A DNA stretch of 6,331 nt, from positions 1 through 6,331 of the forward strand of contig JAKMEU010000350.1 of the NCBI GenBank assembly GCA_022425845.1. The letters are read 5' to 3'. A program made the position numbers and the translations under genes. Under the pieces are notes generated by a model that searched no databases, had not been told where the DNA came from, and saw only the letters and a list, made by a program, of their open reading frames with translations. How positions within the stretch are numbered: position 1 is the stretch's first letter; each line of letters opens with the position of its first letter. Below are positions 5,781 through 6,331 of this stretch, piece by piece. The DNA comes from Luminiphilus sp. Its GTDB lineage: Bacteria; Pseudomonadota; Gammaproteobacteria; Pseudomonadales; Halieaceae.

Positions 5781-6331
5781 AGATCACCGACCCCAGCATG
5801 AAGATGGGCAGGTACATGGCAATCATTAATCCGCCGACCAAGACCCCCAGCACCGACATGATAATGGGCTCCATCAGGGAACTCAGGCTGTCCACAGCAT
5901 TGTCGACCTGAGCTTCGTACTGGTCAGCCACTTTACCCAGCATTTCATCGAGGGAGCCAGATTCCTCACCAATGGACGTCATTTGCAGTAGCATGGTGGG
6001 AAACAGCCCGGTGGCGCGAATAGCCTGGTACAGCGATGTACCTGAGGTGACGTCATCTCGAATCTGAAGGATGCCCCGGGCATAGATGGCATTACCCGCA
6101 GCACCGGCAGTTGATTGCAGGGCCTCAACGAGGGGTACACCCGCGGCGAAGGTAGTGGACAGCGTACGGGAGAAGCGGGCCACAATGGCATCGTGGACGA
6201 TTGTCCCGACGACGGGCAACTTTAGCGCTAGTGCGTCAACGCGGTCCCTGAACTTCTTGGAGCGCAGCATGGCCTGGGAGTACGCCCAGCCCGCGACGAA
6301 GGCAATGAGCAGCATAAAAAACCACCAGGCC
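5779..6331 (-). CDS. pilC: PilC, type IV pilus inner-membrane platform protein (5' part cut by window)
   Basis: PilC/GspF-family proteins form the inner-membrane platform on which the assembly ATPase PilB, and PilT where present, acts to add or remove pilin subunits. Only the C-terminal 183 residues are visible. The frame stays open to the right edge and reads AWWFF before the ATG at 6315, so that ATG is internal and the true start lies outside; full-length homologues are about 400 residues. Visible parts: the end of a membrane segment and a short basic stretch (SKKFRDR); then the second T2SSF repeat with ARFSRTLSTTFAAGVPLVEAL, AGNAIY, the GEESGSLDEML motif and EPIIMSVLGVLVGGLMIAMY, the last membrane helix; and LPIFMLGSVI, the conserved C-terminus. 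pilD follows 11 bases downstream, the usual pilC-pilD order, so pilB is expected just beyond the right edge. A type II secretion GspF is less likely because of the pilD-coaE context and C-terminus. Confidence 0.93.
   Translation of the reverse strand, partial: AWWFFMLLIAFVAGWAYSQAMLRSKKFRDRVDALALKLPVVGTIVHDAIVARFSRTLSTTFAAGVPLVEALQSTAGAAGNAIYARGILQIRDDVTSGTSLYQAIRATGLFPTMLLQMTSIGEESGSLDEMLGKVADQYEAQVDNAVDSLSSLMEPIIMSVLGVLVGGLMIAMYLPIFMLGSVI

Noticed and set aside
6313..6331. ATG at 6315 as the start of a short pilC-like gene or a pilC fragment
   Set aside because: The frame continues open to the window edge with AWWFF upstream, so the gene is cut by the window rather than truncated biologically.
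1..6331. A novel defence, mobile or other undescribed system
   Set aside because: All six genes are full or edge-cut members of well-known housekeeping and pilus families, and gaps are at most 13 bases, leaving no room for an unrecognised module.

Overview
This 6.3 kb window is a compact piece of bacterial chromosome. Its base composition is GC-rich by eye, and gene order and protein motifs point to a gammaproteobacterium with type IV pili. The secA-argJ-mutT block facing a pilC-pilD-coaE block recalls Pseudomonas-like lineages and their relatives, but genus cannot be assigned from the sequence alone. Six protein genes fill nearly all of it, and the longest non-coding stretch is only 13 bases. 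No tRNA, rRNA, mobile element, CRISPR array or long repeat was seen.

Plus strand, left half: secA (preprotein translocase ATPase, its first codons lost off the left edge), argJ (ornithine/glutamate acetyltransferase of arginine biosynthesis) and mutT (8-oxo-dGTP cleaning Nudix hydrolase). secA and argJ share one base (TAATG), and the argJ stop is followed directly by the mutT ATG (TGAATG). The three almost certainly lie on one transcript with coupled translation.

Minus strand, right half, read right to left: pilC (type IV pilus inner-membrane platform protein, N-terminal half lost off the right edge), pilD (prepilin peptidase/methyltransferase) and coaE (dephospho-CoA kinase). Gaps are 11 and 13 bases. 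Both pilD and coaE start with TTG, and in both cases the Shine-Dalgarno sequence overlaps the stop codon of the preceding gene. The pil genes build and mature type IV pili; coaE is a housekeeping passenger that commonly travels with pilD.

The two blocks converge, with only 8 bases between the mutT and coaE stop codons. A 12-bp hairpin lies in the last codons of coaE, just past the mutT stop; it has no T-tract. The small genes yacG and zapD, which sit between mutT and coaE in Escherichia coli, are absent here. I found no previously undescribed system. The points worth a second look are the tight gene junctions, the paired TTG starts and the convergent-end hairpin.
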